Shown here one piece after another: positions 11,807 through 20,867 of a DNA stretch of 50,367 nucleotides. The translations under genes and the position numbers were made by a program. How positions within the stretch are numbered: position 1 is the first letter of the stretch; each line of letters opens with the position of its first letter. Source of the stretch: Pseudomonadota bacterium (GTDB taxonomy: Bacteria > Pseudomonadota > Alphaproteobacteria > JACQOE01); assembly GCA_016202695.1 (NCBI GenBank), contig JACQOE010000018.1:1-50367 (forward strand), read 5' to 3'. The notes under the pieces are model-generated. The model made no database searches. It was not told where the DNA came from and saw only the letters and a list, made by a program, of their open reading frames with translations.

Positions 11807-12796
11807 CAGGAAATGACGAATAAATGGAAAGATTTTTGAATTCAAACTTTCCGAATATTGCTCACCGACGACCCGCAGGCGAAGCCCGGGGATGGCCTCG
11901 GCCCGCCCGAGCATCTGGGTCCTGAGCCAGGTGAGCTGGCGCTTGGCGTAGCGGCGCGAGTCCCGCTGCGCGCGGCGCACCGCCTCCTCGCGGCCGATCT
12001 CGCCGGCGAGGTGGGCAAGGAGCGGGCGAACCCCGAGCGCCCGGAGCGCCGGCCGGGCGGGATCGAGCCCGAGGGCGGCGAGGCGGGCGACCTCGTCGCA
12101 GGCGCCCGCCACCATCATCGCCAGGAACCGCCGGTCGATGGCCGCATAGAGCTCGTCGCGCGGGGGGAGAAGCACGACCGCAGCGACCGGGACGCCGCCG
12201 AGCGGGCCCCGCCCCCACGGCCTCGCCCCCTGCCAGGCGGCGAGCGGCCGGCCGGTGGCGCGCGCGACCGCGAAGGCGCGGAGCGCCCGCTGGCGATCGG
12301 ACGGGGAGAGCCGGGCCGCCGCCCCGGGATCGACCCGGGCCAGCTCGGCGTGGAAGGCGCGCGGCCCGAGGCGGGCCCTCAGCGCCTCGGCCTCGCGCCG
12401 CACCGGCCCCGGAACCGGCGGCACCTCGGCCAGCCCTTCAAGGAGCGCCCGGAGGTAGAGGCCGGTGCCGCCGGCCACGATCGGCAGCCGGCCCTTGGCC
12501 CATGCCGCCTCGATCTCGACCAGGGCGAGCGCGAGCCACCGCCCCACCGAGCAGGTTTCGGCCGCCGACAGCGCGCCGAACAGACGGTGCGGGGCGCGGG
12601 CGAGATCCCCGGCCCCTGGCCGCGCCGTCAGCACCGCGAGCTCGCGGTAGACCTGCATGCTGTCGGCGTTGATCACCACCCCCGAGAAGGACTCGGCCAG
12701 CGCCAGGGCGAGGGCCGACTTGCCCGAGGCGGTGGGGCCGGCGACCACGGCGAGCGCGCGCCCCGCGGGCGCCGCGGGCGCCTCGTCGCTTGTCAA
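11789..12796 (-). CDS. miaA: tRNA dimethylallyltransferase MiaA
   Basis: Adds a dimethylallyl group to A37 of tRNAs that read UNN codons. The 335 residues contain the P-loop GPTASGKS (20-27), DSMQVY (about 45-50), the GGTGLYLRALLEG substrate channel motif, and RRYAKRQLTWLR near the C-terminus. The start is TTG at 12796; no better start exists before the P-loop strand, apart from GTG at residue 17. The last 25 residues are AT-rich and Ser/Phe-rich, unlike the rest of the gene. It diverges from serB with 29 bp between start codons. Confidence 0.95.
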   Translation of the reverse strand: MTSDEAPAAPAGRALAVVAGPTASGKSALALALAESFSGVVINADSMQVYRELAVLTARPGAGDLARAPHRLFGALSAAETCSVGRWLALALVEIEAAWAKGRLPIVAGGTGLYLRALLEGLAEVPPVPGPVRREAEALRARLGPRAFHAELARVDPGAAARLSPSDRQRALRAFAVARATGRPLAAWQGARPWGRGPLGGVPVAAVVLLPPRDELYAAIDRRFLAMMVAGACDEVARLAALGLDPARPALRALGVRPLLAHLAGEIGREEAVRRAQRDSRRYAKRQLTWLRTQMLGRAEAIPGLRLRVVGEQYSESLNSKIFPFIRHFLLTPAA

Positions 12797-12825
12797 CGGC
12801 CGGCCCCTGCCGGTATACGGCGGCG

Positions 12826-13722
12826 ATGGACCACGTCGCCACGATCGTCGCCGCCCCCGACCGCCCCGCGCTCACCGCCGCGCTCGCCGAACGCCTGCGG
12901 CGCGCGCTTCGCGCCGTCGGCGCCGAGGTGGCCGAGGCGGCCTGGCTCGCGCCCGGGGCGGCGCTCGACCTCGCCTTCGCCGGCGCCGCGCCCGCGAGCG
13001 CCGAGACGGCGGTACGCGCGGCCCTCGACGGCGCCCCCGCCGACGTGCTCTGCCAGCCTTGCGCCGGCCGGCGCAAGGCGGTGCTGGTAGCCGACATGGA
13101 CTCGACCATCGTCACCACCGAGACCCTCGACGAGCTGGCCGGGGTGGCGGGCATCAAGGACAGGATCGCGCCGATCACCGCCCGGGCGATGAACGGCGAG
13201 ATCGATTTCGCCGAGGCGCTGCGCCAGCGGGTGGCGATGCTGGCCGGCCTTCCCGAGGAGGCCCTGGCGCGGGTGCTGGCGGCGACCGAGATCATGCCCG
13301 GGGCGCGGGCGCTGGTGCGCACCATGCGCGCCCATGGCGCGCTCACCGCGCTGGTCTCGGGCGGGTTCGCTCACATCACCGGCGCCGTGCGCGAGGCGGT
13401 GGGCTTCGACCTCGACCGCTCCAACCGCCTCGAGGTCGCGGGCGGCCGGCTCACCGGCCGGGTGGTCGAGCCGATCCTGGACCGCAACGCCAAGCTCGCC
13501 ACCCTGGAGGAGCTCTGCCGCCGCCAGCGGGTCGCGGCGGCGGCCGCGGCCGCGGTCGGCGACGGCGCCAACGACCTTCCCATGCTCCTCGCCGCCGGGC
13601 TCGGGGTGGCGTTCCGGGCGAAGCCCTCGGTGGCGCGCGCGGCCGCCTTCCGCGTCGAGCACGCGGACCTCACCGCGCTCCTCTACGCCCAGGGCTATCG
13701 CCGCGACGACATCGTCCCCTGA
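12826..13722 (+). CDS. serB: Phosphoserine phosphatase SerB
   Basis: HAD-family phosphatase for the last step of serine synthesis. The 298 residues have an N-terminal regulatory region (about 1-80) and the HAD core with D90-M-D92-S-T (motif I), LVSGGF (motif II), the Lys of RNAKLATL, and GDGANDLPML (motif IV). The ATG at 12826 begins the conserved MDHVATIVA strand; an earlier TTG at 12790 adds only twelve residues unlike the family. It converges on htrA, with a 23-bp gap between stops. Confidence 0.97.
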   Translation: MDHVATIVAAPDRPALTAALAERLRRALRAVGAEVAEAAWLAPGAALDLAFAGAAPASAETAVRAALDGAPADVLCQPCAGRRKAVLVADMDSTIVTTETLDELAGVAGIKDRIAPITARAMNGEIDFAEALRQRVAMLAGLPEEALARVLAATEIMPGARALVRTMRAHGALTALVSGGFAHITGAVREAVGFDLDRSNRLEVAGGRLTGRVVEPILDRNAKLATLEELCRRQRVAAAAAAAVGDGANDLPMLLAAGLGVAFRAKPSVARAAAFRVEHADLTALLYAQGYRRDDIVP

Positions 13723-13745
13723 GAGCCCGGACCGGCGCCGCCCGC

Positions 13746-15245
13746 TCAGCCCTTGTCGCGGATCTTGACCGGCACCCACCGGAGGCCTCCCTGGCCTTCG
13801 ATCAGGATCAGGACGTTCTGGCGCCCGCCCTTGCGCGCCTTCTCGATCGCGTCCGACACCTGCGCCGGGGTGGTCACGCGCTCCTGGTTGATCTCGACGA
13901 TCAGCTCGCCGGGCTTAACGTTCTTCTCGGCGGCGGGGCCGTTGGCGATCACCTCGGTCACTACCACGCCCTTGGCCCCCTCCTTGAGGTCGAAGCGCTG
14001 GCGGATCTCGTCGCTGATCGGGGCGAGCTTGAGGCCGAGCGCGGCCACCGTCTTCTCCTTGCCCTCGTCGGCGGGGGTGCCCAGCATGCCGGCGGCCTCG
14101 GCCTTCTCCAGCTCGCCCACCTTGACCTTGAGGGCGATCTCCTTGCCGTTGCGCCAGACGACCACGTCGACCACCCGGCCGACGTCGGTATCGGCCACCA
14201 CCCGCACCAGGGTGCGGGTGTCGTCGATGTCCTTGCCGTTGAACTTTAGGATCACGTCGCCGGCCTGGATCTTGGCCGCCTCCGCCGGCCCGCCCTCGGA
14301 GGTCGAGGCGATGAGCGCGCCCCGCGGCTTGCCCAGGCCGACGCTCTCGGCGATCTCCTCGGTGACCGCCTGGATGCGCACCCCAAGCCAGCCGCGCCGC
14401 GTGCGCCCGAAGGACCGCAGCTGCTCGATCACCGGCTTGGCGAGGTTGGCCGGGACGGCGAAGCCGATGCCGATGCTGCCGCCCGAGGGCGAGAAGATCG
14501 CGGTGTTGATGCCGATCACCTCGCCCCCCAGGTTGAACATCGGCCCGCCCGAGTTGCCGCGGTTGATCGAGGCGTCGGTCTGCAGGAAGTCGTCGTAGGG
14601 GCCGACCCGGATGTCGCGGGCGCGGGCCGAGATGATTCCCGCGGTCACCGTGCCGCCGAGCCCGAAGGGGTTGCCGATCGCCACGATCCAGTCGCCGACG
14701 CGGGCCTTGTCGGAATCGCCGAACTGGACGAAGGCCAGCGGCTTGTCGGCCTCGACCTTGAGGAGCGCGAGGTCGGTCTTGGCGTCGCGGCCGAGGAGCT
14801 TGGCCTTGCGCTTGGAGTTGTCGTGGAAGATCACCTCGATCTCGTCGGCCTCGTCGATCACGTGGTTGTTGGTGACCACCAGGCCGGAGGGATCGATGAC
14901 GAACCCGGAGCCGAGCGAGGTCGCGCGCCGCTGGCGCCGCTCCTGCGGCTGGTTGCGCTCGAAGAAGTCCTTGAAGAATTCCTCGAACGGCGAGCCGGGC
15001 GGGAAGCTCGGGATCTCGGGTCCCTTCTGCGCCGAGACCACCTGGGTGGTGGAGATGTTAACCACCGCCGGCAGGAGCTTCTCGACGATGTCGGCGAAGC
15101 CCTCGGGAGGGGTGCGCGCGAGCGCCGGCTGCGCCGCCGCCGCCGCCAGGAACAGGAGGGCGAAGGCCCGGCCCAGCCACCAGCCGGCGGCGGCCCGGGC
15201 GGCGCCCGCCACCCTCGGCGTTCGACCAGTCACATGCGCGGGCAT
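13746..15245 (-). CDS. degP: Periplasmic serine protease, DegP/HtrA (Do) family
   Basis: Envelope quality-control protease and chaperone. The 499 residues carry a signal peptide (about 20-43, ending near ALAR), a trypsin-like domain with catalytic H128 (TNNHVID), D158 (KTDLALL) and S232 (NRGNSGGP), and two PDZ domains (about 285-375 and 400-490). The ATG at 15245 is chosen because GGAGG lies eight bases upstream; an ATG 57 bp earlier lacks this. Next to hflCK, as in many alphaproteobacteria, forming an envelope proteolysis block. Confidence 0.95.
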   Translation of the reverse strand: MPAHVTGRTPRVAGAARAAAGWWLGRAFALLFLAAAAAQPALARTPPEGFADIVEKLLPAVVNISTTQVVSAQKGPEIPSFPPGSPFEEFFKDFFERNQPQERRQRRATSLGSGFVIDPSGLVVTNNHVIDEADEIEVIFHDNSKRKAKLLGRDAKTDLALLKVEADKPLAFVQFGDSDKARVGDWIVAIGNPFGLGGTVTAGIISARARDIRVGPYDDFLQTDASINRGNSGGPMFNLGGEVIGINTAIFSPSGGSIGIGFAVPANLAKPVIEQLRSFGRTRRGWLGVRIQAVTEEIAESVGLGKPRGALIASTSEGGPAEAAKIQAGDVILKFNGKDIDDTRTLVRVVADTDVGRVVDVVVWRNGKEIALKVKVGELEKAEAAGMLGTPADEGKEKTVAALGLKLAPISDEIRQRFDLKEGAKGVVVTEVIANGPAAEKNVKPGELIVEINQERVTTPAQVSDAIEKARKGGRQNVLILIEGQGGLRWVPVKIRDKG

Positions 15246-15367
15246 CTCCCTCTCCTCCGTTGCCTTGGCCGCGAGCGCGCCGTCACGCCGCTCGCCAGGC
15301 ATGTAATTCTAGCCGGTCGCAGGGTCAAGCGCAGCCCCGGCGAGGGCGACGGCGATCCGCTTCCGGC

Positions 15368-15574
15368 TCAGAACCCGCCGGCGGAAAGGCCACCCCGCAT
15401 CAGCCACACGATCACGAACCCGAGGACCGCGGCGGCCAGGCCGCCGATCCTGAGCGCGGCCGAGGGCTGGCGCGAGACCTCCAGGATCAGGCGGCGCATG
15501 CGATCGGGAAAGAGCGCATAGACCGCCCCCTCGATGACCAGGGCCAGCCCGAGCGCGGTGATCAGGTCGCGCAT
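15368..15574 (-). CDS. DUF2065 (YjeT-like) small membrane protein
   Basis: 68 residues with two hydrophobic helices (about 3-22 and 43-60) separated by FPDRMRRLILEVSRQP, the layout of DUF2065. The function of the family is not established. Members often sit next to hflC and degP, as here, 52 bp downstream of hflC on the same strand, which suggests a role linked to that membrane complex. The start ATG at 15574 gives the full family length. Confidence 0.85.
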   Translation of the reverse strand: MRDLITALGLALVIEGAVYALFPDRMRRLILEVSRQPSAALRIGGLAAAVLGFVIVWLMRGGLSAGGF

Positions 15575-15626
15575 CGGCGAGGCGTCTCCGCCGATCCCGC
15601 CCCGGGGGGTGCCGCCGGCGGCGGCC

Positions 15627-16517
15627 CTAGCGCGCGGCGCCGCGGGCGCGGCCCTCGAGGTCGGTAAAGAAGCGGAAGAAGTCGCTGTCGGGCGACAACA
15701 CCAGGGTCGTGCTGTCGTTGGCCAGCGATTCGCGGTAGGCCTGCATCGAGCGCGTGAAGGCGTAGAAATCGGGATCGCGGCTGTAGGCCTCGGCGTAGAT
15801 GGTGAACGCCTGCTGCTCGCCCTGGCCGCGGGTGATCTGGGACTCGCGCTGCGCCTCGGCGATGATCACGGTCCGCTCGCGCTCGGCCGAGGCCCGGATG
15901 CGCTGCGCGATCTCGGCGCCCTGGGCGCGAATCTCGCGGGCGACGCGCTCGCGCTCGGTCTGCATCCGGCTGAGGATCGCCTGGGTGTTCTCCTCGGGCA
16001 GGTCCGCCCGCCGGATGCGCACGTCCGCCACCTCCACCCCGAAGGCGGCGGCCTCCCGGCTGACCAGCTTGCGGATCTCCTCCATGATGGCGACGCGCTC
16101 CTGGGAGAGAACCGAGACCAGCCCGACCGAGCCGAGGACGCGGCGCATGCCCGAGCTCATGAAGGTGCCCAGGCGGCCGCGGAAGACGCGCTCGTCGAAG
16201 CCGACGGTCTGGTAGAACTTGAGCGGATCGACGATGCGGAAGCGGGCGTAGGAGTCGACGATCAGGCGCTTCTGGTCGGCCAGGATCACCTCCTCCGGCG
16301 GGGCGTCGAAATCGAGGAGGCGCTTCTCGAACTCGACCACGTTCTGGATGAAGGGCAGCTTCACGTGCAGCCCGGGGGTGGTGATGACCCGCTTGGGATC
16401 GCCGAACTGAAGCACCAGCGCCTGCTCGGTCTGATAGACGGTGAAGAGCGAGCTGTAGGCGACGACGCCGAGGGCGATCGCGACGACGCCGAGAACCGCG
16501 AGAACCGTGCGCGTCAT
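15627..16517 (-). CDS. hflC: HflC, SPFH/prohibitin-family regulator of FtsH
   Basis: Forms with HflK a periplasmic cage around the FtsH protease and modulates its activity. The 296 residues have an N-terminal membrane anchor (about 5-25), an SPFH domain starting VYQTEQALVLQFG, and a long charged helix (about 170-240) ending GEQQAFTIYAEAYSRDPDFYAF, the typical HflC end. The ATG at 16517 overlaps the hflK stop as ATGA, so translation is coupled. Usual length. Confidence 0.96.
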   Translation of the reverse strand: MTRTVLAVLGVVAIALGVVAYSSLFTVYQTEQALVLQFGDPKRVITTPGLHVKLPFIQNVVEFEKRLLDFDAPPEEVILADQKRLIVDSYARFRIVDPLKFYQTVGFDERVFRGRLGTFMSSGMRRVLGSVGLVSVLSQERVAIMEEIRKLVSREAAAFGVEVADVRIRRADLPEENTQAILSRMQTERERVAREIRAQGAEIAQRIRASAERERTVIIAEAQRESQITRGQGEQQAFTIYAEAYSRDPDFYAFTRSMQAYRESLANDSTTLVLSPDSDFFRFFTDLEGRARGAAR

Positions 16518-17686
16518 CGCCGGCCTCCCTGCTGCTGCGGCTGCGGGGCCGGAGCCTGCTGTCCGGCCGGCTCCTGGGGCCGGAGCTCGGGCAGCGGCAG
16601 GTAGGGGATCACCGCTTGTGCGCCGCCCCCCTTGGTGTCGACCACCACCTTGCGGGTGCTCCCGAGCACCTGCTCCAAGGTCTCGAGGTAGATGCGCTGG
16701 CGGGTCACCTCCTTCGCCTGCGAGTAGGCGGAGAGCTGGCTCAGGAACCGCTTGGCGTCGCCGTCGGCGTTGGCGACCGTCTGCTCCTTGAAGGCCTGCG
16801 CCTCCTGGATCAGGCGCTCGGCCTCGCCGCGAGCGCGGGGGATGATGTCGTTGCGGTAGGACTCGGCCTCGTTGCGCGCCCGCTCGCGATCGGCCTCGGC
16901 GCGCTGGACGTCCTTGAAGGCGTCGATCACCGCCGCCGGCGGGTCGGCCTTCTGCAGCTGCACCTGGATGATCTCCACCCCGGCGCCGTACTGATCGACG
17001 AGCTGCTGGGTGCGGTCGCGGGTCGCCTGCTCGACCCGGGCGCGCCCCTCGGTGAGGATCGGCTGGATCGGGGTCTGGCCGATGATCTCGCGCATGGCGG
17101 CCTCGGCCGCGGACTTCACCGTCCCCTCGGGGTTGCGGACGTTGAACAGGAACTCGCCGGCCTTGCGGATCCGCCAGAACACCGAGAAGTCGATGTCGAC
17201 GATGTTCTCGTCGCCGGTGAGCATGAGGCTTTCCTCGGTGACGTCGCGGAGCGGCGTGACCCGGCCGATGGTGCCGGCTTCGCTGGCGCTGCGGAAGCCG
17301 ATGTCCGCCCGGTTGATGCGGGTGACCTGCGGGCGCAGCACCGACTCGATCGGCGCCGGGATGTAGTAGTTGAGGCCCGGCTGGGTGGTGCGCACCCACT
17401 CGCCGAATCGCAGCACCACGCCCTGCTGGTCGGTCCCCACCCGGTAGAAGCCGCTCGCCAGCCAGACGGCGATCACGATCAGGCCGAGGAGGATCATCCC
17501 CCGCGGGCCGCCCCCCGGCAGCAGGCGCTTGAGCCGGTCCTGGCCCTGCCGGAGCAGGTCCTCAAGATCGGGGCCGGGCCCGCCGCGTCCGCCCCAGGGG
17601 CTGCCGCCCCGGCCGCCGCCGCCCCAGGGACCACCGCCGCCTCCCCAGGGGCCACCGCCTTTGCCGCCGTCACTCTGCCATGGCAT
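16514..17686 (-). CDS. hflK: HflK, SPFH/prohibitin-family regulator of FtsH
   Basis: Partner of HflC in the FtsH-associated complex. The 390 residues begin with a Gly/Trp-rich cytoplasmic tail (GGGPWGGGG repeats, residues 10-38), a membrane helix (about 63-80), then the SPFH domain (VGTDQQGVVLRFGEW) and a coiled helix with DVQRAEADRERARNEAESYR. The C-terminus is Pro/Gln-rich. The ATG at 17686 is preceded by GAGAGGGC. It diverges from mrp across 123 bp. Confidence 0.96.
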   Translation of the reverse strand: MPWQSDGGKGGGPWGGGGGPWGGGGRGGSPWGGRGGPGPDLEDLLRQGQDRLKRLLPGGGPRGMILLGLIVIAVWLASGFYRVGTDQQGVVLRFGEWVRTTQPGLNYYIPAPIESVLRPQVTRINRADIGFRSASEAGTIGRVTPLRDVTEESLMLTGDENIVDIDFSVFWRIRKAGEFLFNVRNPEGTVKSAAEAAMREIIGQTPIQPILTEGRARVEQATRDRTQQLVDQYGAGVEIIQVQLQKADPPAAVIDAFKDVQRAEADRERARNEAESYRNDIIPRARGEAERLIQEAQAFKEQTVANADGDAKRFLSQLSAYSQAKEVTRQRIYLETLEQVLGSTRKVVVDTKGGGAQAVIPYLPLPELRPQEPAGQQAPAPQPQQQGGRR

Positions 17687-17732
17687 GTGGATGCCCTCTC
17701 CCGTCTGTTCCCGGTCCCGTTTCGCGGCGTCT

Positions 17733-17761
17733 TTGCATCGCGCCCACAAGCCACTTATATC
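17733..17761 (+). promoter_or_regulatory. mrp: Candidate sigma70-type promoter of mrp
   Basis: TTGCAT (17733-17738), 17-bp spacer, TATATC (17756-17761), 48 bp before the mrp ATG. The same AT-rich stretch must also serve hflKC in the other direction, where no clear pair of boxes is seen. Confidence 0.5.
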
Positions 17762-17809
17762 ACAGCGAGTCAAGTCAAACACGCCGCCACGGGGAAAGGG
17801 AGCGAGCGT

Positions 17810-18937
17810 ATGCCGGACGTGAGCGAACAGCAGATTCTCGAGGCCCTCGGCGGCGTGATCGACCCCGACTCGGGGCGCGACGTGGTGACCTCGGGCATGG
17901 TTTCGGGGCTGACCATCCGGGGCGGGCATGTCGGCTTCGCGATCGAGGTCCCGCCGGCGCGCGGCGCCAAGGCAGAGCCGGTGCGCAAGGCGGCCGAGAA
18001 GGCGGTGCACGCGCTCCCCGGGGTGCTCTCGGTGACCGCCGTGCTGACCGCCGAGCGCGCCCCGGCCGCCGCCGCGCCCCGGCCCCAGGCGCCGCGCACC
18101 CCGCCCCGCGCCGGCGCCCCCGAGCCCCGCATCCTCGAGGAGGTGAGGGCGATCGTCGCCGTCGCCTCGGGCAAGGGCGGGGTCGGCAAGTCGACGATCG
18201 CCGCCAACCTCGCCCTCGCCGCCCGCCTCAACGGGCTTAAGGTGGGGCTGCTGGACGCCGACATCTACGGCCCCTCGCAGCCGCGGATGCTCGGCATCTC
18301 GGGCCGCCCGCATTCCGACGGCCGCAAGATCGTGCCCAAGGAGAACTTCGGGGTGAAGGTGATGTCGATCGGCTTCATGGTCGCCGAGGACACGCCGATG
18401 ATCTGGCGCGGGCCGATGGTGATGGGCGCGCTGCAGCAGATGCTGGGCGAGGTCGAGTGGGGGGCGCTCGACCTCATGCTCCTCGACATGCCGCCGGGCA
18501 CCGGCGACGCCCAGCTCACCGTCGCCCAGCGGGTGCCGCTCGCCGGGGCGGTGATCGTGTCCACGCCCCAGGACATCGCCCTCATCGACGCCCGCAAGGG
18601 CCTCAACATGTTCCGCAAGGTGGACGTGCCGGTGCTCGGCATCATCGAGAACATGAGCTACTTCCTCTGCCCCCACTGCGGCGAGCGCTCGGAGATCTTC
18701 GGCCACGGCGGGGCCAGGCGCGAGGCCGAGCGGCTGGGGACCGAGTTCCTGGGCGAGATCCCGCTCGCCCTGCCGATCCGCGAGACCTCGGATTCGGGGC
18801 GCCCGATCGTGATCGCCGATCCGGAGAGCGAGTACGCGATGGCCTTCCGCGCCATCGCCGCCCGCGTCTGGGCGCAGTGCGAGGCGATCAAGGCCGGAGC
18901 CGCGGGGCGCGCGGCGCCGAGGATCGTGATCGAGTAG
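17810..18937 (+). CDS. mrp: Iron-sulfur cluster carrier protein Mrp/ApbC
   Basis: Cytosolic P-loop ATPase that carries and inserts Fe-S clusters. The 375 residues comprise an N-terminal DUF59/MIP18 domain (about 5-80), an Ala/Pro-rich linker (about 82-107), and the Mrp ATPase domain with the deviant Walker A GKGGVGKST (121-129), LLDADIYGPSQPRMLG, DMPPGTGDAQL and the cluster-binding C287-P-H-C290. The ATG at 17810 has AAAGGGAG seven bases upstream. Full length for the DUF59-fused form common in proteobacteria. Confidence 0.97.
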   Translation: MPDVSEQQILEALGGVIDPDSGRDVVTSGMVSGLTIRGGHVGFAIEVPPARGAKAEPVRKAAEKAVHALPGVLSVTAVLTAERAPAAAAPRPQAPRTPPRAGAPEPRILEEVRAIVAVASGKGGVGKSTIAANLALAARLNGLKVGLLDADIYGPSQPRMLGISGRPHSDGRKIVPKENFGVKVMSIGFMVAEDTPMIWRGPMVMGALQQMLGEVEWGALDLMLLDMPPGTGDAQLTVAQRVPLAGAVIVSTPQDIALIDARKGLNMFRKVDVPVLGIIENMSYFLCPHCGERSEIFGHGGARREAERLGTEFLGEIPLALPIRETSDSGRPIVIADPESEYAMAFRAIAARVWAQCEAIKAGAAGRAAPRIVIE

Positions 18938-18978
18938 GCGGGGCGGCTCACGAATCGGCGACCTAACATCCCAAAAGC

Positions 18979-19119
18979 CTAGGAAGCGGCTTGAACAGGC
19001 TTTCGCGGACGTTTTACGGCGCCTTTTGAACCGGCCTTCGTCGGGCTAACCTTCTTCGGTTTCGGGGGCGTGTTCAGCATCTTCTGAACGACGCGCCCAA
19101 ACGCAGGGAGAGGCCCCAT
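18979..19119 (-). CDS. Possible 46-residue basic protein, divergent from the HEPN-like gene
   Basis: The minus frame from ATG 19119 to TAG 18979 encodes a small protein with FGRVVQKMLNTPPKPKK and a Lys/Pro/Arg-rich tail. Many bacterial genomes annotate small unknown proteins with a similar LxTPPKP core; that resemblance is from memory. Its ATG is one base from the start of the gene at 19121, and no ribosome site is visible, so it may be non-coding. It is the only such frame in the 183-bp spacer after mrp. Confidence 0.3.
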   Translation of the reverse strand: MGPLPAFGRVVQKMLNTPPKPKKVSPTKAGSKGAVKRPRKPVQAAS

Positions 19120-19120
19120 C

Positions 19121-19627
19121 ATGAACAGTGACCACAGGAATCCGATTCTCTACGAACTGCAAGGGGCTATTCTTAGCGAATGGGCTGAGATTCAGTTTGT
19201 GCTCAGTGTGATCTTTGCTCGCTTCTCGCGTCTCGACGGCAACCGGTCTACAGCGATTTGGTACACGATCAGCACGGACCGCGGAAGATTAGAGGTTCTG
19301 GTGGCCGTAGCCCGATCCATCTTCCGGCAAGACCCAAACAGCCCGCGCCCCCTTTTCAAGCAACTGCTGGCATTTCGGCAGCGCGTCGAGCGCGCCGCCA
19401 AGAAGCGCAACACCCTTGCCCATTCAATAACGAAATACGTACCTAGCGGTCTTGCGGTCCTAACCACCCCCGGAAGACGACCGCCTGAAAACTCGGCGGT
19501 CCCCGTACCTACCGAGAGCGTTTTCTCGCAAAAAGCGCTTGAGCAAGCGCTCAGGCAGTTAGAAATCCTGAAGGGCGATCTCATGGCTTTTGCTGGTCGT
19601 GTGGATGCCGCCTTTGCATCGCCATGA
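19121..19627 (+). CDS. HEPN-like helical protein, unknown function
   Basis: 168 residues, predicted mainly helical: a long helix around ELQGAILSEWAEIQFVLSV, a second around RLEVLVAVARSIF, and a third ending in KKRNTLAHS. The last gives R96-N97-T-L-A-H101, an Rx4H motif of the HEPN type, and the order of helices fits that fold. Many HEPN proteins are RNases in toxin-antitoxin or phage-defence systems; activity here is an inference. The gene has GGGAGAGG nine bases before its ATG. It is clearly lower in GC, with more mixed codon use than its neighbours, which suggests transfer. No nucleotidyltransferase partner is present. Confidence 0.7.
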   Translation: MNSDHRNPILYELQGAILSEWAEIQFVLSVIFARFSRLDGNRSTAIWYTISTDRGRLEVLVAVARSIFRQDPNSPRPLFKQLLAFRQRVERAAKKRNTLAHSITKYVPSGLAVLTTPGRRPPENSAVPVPTESVFSQKALEQALRQLEILKGDLMAFAGRVDAAFASP

Positions 19628-19786
19628 ATATGCCGCGCATCAGCTTATCGGCGTCTGACATTGGCGGCAGGTCACCACTCAATGTGGCGTTCAACGAAGC
19701 ACACACGCGCGAAAAACTTGTGCTGCGGGCTCAGTATTCCAGACAGGACCGCAGCGCCGAGTTCTCAAATCCATGCCGTCCCGGCC

Positions 19787-20728
19787 TCACCCCTCGCGCC
19801 CCAGGGTCGCCATCAGCTCGCGCCACTCGCGCCTGGAGAGGCCGCTTCCCTCCTGCGTGACCGTCTCGCCGGCGAGCATCCGGCGCACCACCTTGAGCCC
19901 GGTCGCCGAGAGCCGCGCGCCGCCCAGCGCGTACTCCTCGAAGGCGGCGAAGGCGAGCGGCACCCAGCGCTTCACCGTCTCCATCATCGCGCTCGCGTAG
20001 GCGCGGATCTCGTACTGGGCGTGCGGATCGGCGCGCAGGCTCAGGAAATGGAAGAGGTTGTGCAGGTCGATCTTCCAGTACCACTGGGTATAGGTGGCGA
20101 GCGTCAGGTTCATGCGCGCGAGCTCGCGCGCCAGCCCCTGGCGGGCGGGATCGAGCGGCGGCCCGCCGCCCTCGGGCTCGTTCAGCATTTCGAGATAGTG
20201 GGCGTAGGTGCGCTCGGCATCCGTGCGCAGGATGTCGAGCACCCGCCCCGCCTCCTCGCCCGTGAGCGCCTCGCCGCGGCCCTGGCGGTTGCTCGCCGCC
20301 TGCGCCGCCAGGTGCTCGGGCGCGGGGATGTAGAACTCCCGGTCGAGGATCGAGTAGCGGGCCGAGTACTCGTTGACGTTGGCGGTGCGGTGCCGAATCC
20401 ACTGGCGGGCGACGAAGATCGGCAGCTTGACGTGGAACTTGATCTCGCACATCTCGAAGGGCGTGGTGTGGCGGTGGCGCATCAGGTAGTTGATGAGCCC
20501 GGCGTCCTCGCGCACCCGCTTTGTTCCCGCCCCGTAGGAGACCCGCGCCGCCTGCACGATGGCGGCGTCGTCGCCCATGTAGTCGGTCACGCGGACGAAG
20601 CCGTGATCGAGCACGGGGAGGGGCTGGAACAGAATCTCCTCCAGCGCCGGCACCGTCGGGCGCCGGGTCTCGTGGCGGGCGGCGCGGCTGGCGGCGATCT
20701 CGGCCTGCTGCTCGGGCGTGAGGCTCAT
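19787..20728 (-). CDS. thyX: FAD-dependent thymidylate synthase ThyX
   Basis: Makes dTMP from dUMP using methylene-tetrahydrofolate and FAD. The 313 residues contain the signature R112-H-R114-T-A-N-V-N-E120-Y-S-A-R-Y125 (family RHRxxSxNExSxRY; here Ala-Asn replaces the usual Ser spacing only slightly) and [17 protein letters not shown] before it. The C-terminal third, up to [13 protein letters not shown], is as in alphaproteobacterial ThyX. Convergent with the low-GC insert; 159 bp after the HEPN-like gene with nothing recognisable between. Confidence 0.96.
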   Translation of the reverse strand: MSLTPEQQAEIAASRAARHETRRPTVPALEEILFQPLPVLDHGFVRVTDYMGDDAAIVQAARVSYGAGTKRVREDAGLINYLMRHRHTTPFEMCEIKFHVKLPIFVARQWIRHRTANVNEYSARYSILDREFYIPAPEHLAAQAASNRQGRGEALTGEEAGRVLDILRTDAERTYAHYLEMLNEPEGGGPPLDPARQGLARELARMNLTLATYTQWYWKIDLHNLFHFLSLRADPHAQYEIRAYASAMMETVKRWVPLAFAAFEEYALGGARLSATGLKVVRRMLAGETVTQEGSGLSRREWRELMATLGREG

Positions 20729-20835
20729 GGGCGCGGCGGTCCTCGGCGCGGGGGGTCGGGTCGCGACACTCTACCGGCCGGGCGCGCGCGCCGCCACCCT
20801 TGCGGCGCGAACCTCGCCGCGGCGCCCGCCACCCT

Positions 20836-20863
20836 TTTACCGCCGCGGCCGACTGTCTATATT
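20836..20863 (+). promoter_or_regulatory. ssrA: Candidate ssrA promoter
   Basis: TTTACC (20836-20841), 16-bp spacer, TATATT (20858-20863). Transcription would start close to 20870, at the expected 5' end of the tmRNA precursor. Confidence 0.5.
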
Positions 20864-20867
20864 AGGG

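Noticed and set aside
17687-17809. Heat-shock (RpoH) promoter for hflKC
   Set aside because: A CTTGAC box is present on the minus strand (TTGACTTGACT), but no matching -10 box at a fitting distance was found.
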